A stretch of DNA of 5,956 bases from Flammeovirgaceae bacterium. GTDB lineage: Bacteria > Bacteroidota > Bacteroidia > Cytophagales > Cyclobacteriaceae. Each line of letters begins with the position of its first letter. Position 1 is the stretch's first letter. The position numbers and the translations under genes were made by a program. Below the pieces are notes generated by a model, which had not been told where the DNA came from, did no database searches, and saw nothing but the letters and a program-made list of their open reading frames with translations. Shown piece after piece: positions 5,686-5,956 of this stretch. Location of the stretch: the NCBI GenBank assembly GCA_003228395.1, contig QIDJ01000091.1, positions 1 to 5,956 on the forward strand. Reading direction: 5' to 3'.

Positions 5686-5956
5686 TTATTCTCCGAAAAT
5701 CTCAGCCAGCTTCTGATGCAACGCTTCTCCCCGGAGATTCTTTGCAATAATCACTCCGTTTTGATCAAGTAGAAAAGAAGCCGGGATGGACGTTACATTG
5801 TATATTCTTGCTCCTTCTGATTTCCACCCTTTCAGATCGGAAACATGTACCCAGGTCAGGCCGTCTTCGTTGATGGCTTTCAGCCATTTTTCTTTTGTCT
5901 TATCCAGTGAAACACCGAAAATCTCAAATCCCCTGTCCCGGTATTGGTTATAGGCC
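5686..5956 (-). CDS. TlpA-like thioredoxin-fold protein, C-terminal part, cut by the window edge
   Basis: Read leftwards from outside the window, 89 codons end at TAA (5688-5686). Seen: a helix and strand reading YRDRGFEIFGVSLDKTKEKW, then DGLTWVHVSDLKGW, and then the cis-proline loop of thioredoxin folds, YNVTSIPASFLLDQNG (residues 52-67, Pro58). The final strand and helix are VIIAKNLRGEALHQKLAEIFG. This matches the TlpA/ResA/AhpC-TSA type of periplasmic thiol-disulfide reductase common in Bacteroidota. The CxxC active site and any signal peptide or N-terminal domain would lie beyond the window, so whether it is redox-active cannot be judged. It converges on the barrel gene, with about 180 bases between them. 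Confidence 0.88.
   Translation of the reverse strand, partial: AYNQYRDRGFEIFGVSLDKTKEKWLKAINEDGLTWVHVSDLKGWKSEGARIYNVTSIPASFLLDQNGVIIAKNLRGEALHQKLAEIFGE

Overview
The window looks like chromosomal DNA from a member of the Bacteroidota, most likely a Cytophagales-type lineage. The evidence is protein style (a TPP-dependent E1 of the 'alpha/beta' dehydrogenase type, a TlpA-like thioredoxin-fold protein, an OmpL-like outer-membrane barrel ending in Phe), A-rich leaders with few Shine-Dalgarno sequences, and promoter-like matches to the Bacteroidota -33 TTTG / -7 TAnnTTTG pattern. The species cannot be named from the sequence alone.

Left part (1-1864): the N-terminal 193 codons of a TPP-dependent 2-oxoacid dehydrogenase E1 run leftwards off the window edge (579 to 1). 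A rightward PAP2-family membrane phosphatase (709-1290) meets a leftward riboflavin synthase (ribE, 1864-1280) tail to tail, with an 11-bp overlap of the two 3' ends.

Middle part (1985-3687): a tight rightward cluster encodes protein-L-isoaspartate O-methyltransferase (pcm), a hotdog-fold acyl-CoA thioesterase and a 162-residue protein with no confident assignment. The gaps between them are 20 and 12 bases. The third protein has the layout of the DNA polymerase III psi subunit (HolD) and is flagged as a possible divergent psi.

Right part (3688-5506): an AT-rich leader with a plausible promoter precedes a striking 135-codon remnant of an ammonium transporter (amt). It keeps the true N-terminus with the first membrane segment, a short middle block around the SGAVAERIK motif, and the hydrophilic C-terminal tail. 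Most of the membrane core is missing, yet the reading frame, start and stop are intact. It is followed by a hairpin and by an outer-membrane beta-barrel protein of the BBP2/OmpL-like type. No separate promoter is evident for the barrel gene, so it may depend on transcription through the amt remnant.

Right edge (5507-5956): an intergenic stretch with several inverted repeats, then the C-terminal 89 codons of a TlpA-like thioredoxin-fold protein reading leftwards from outside the window.

Most genes are ordinary housekeeping functions. The parts worth a second look are the in-frame amt skeleton, its link to the barrel gene, the psi-like protein, and the structured non-coding stretches. No CRISPR array, tRNA, rRNA, insertion sequence or phage gene was seen.
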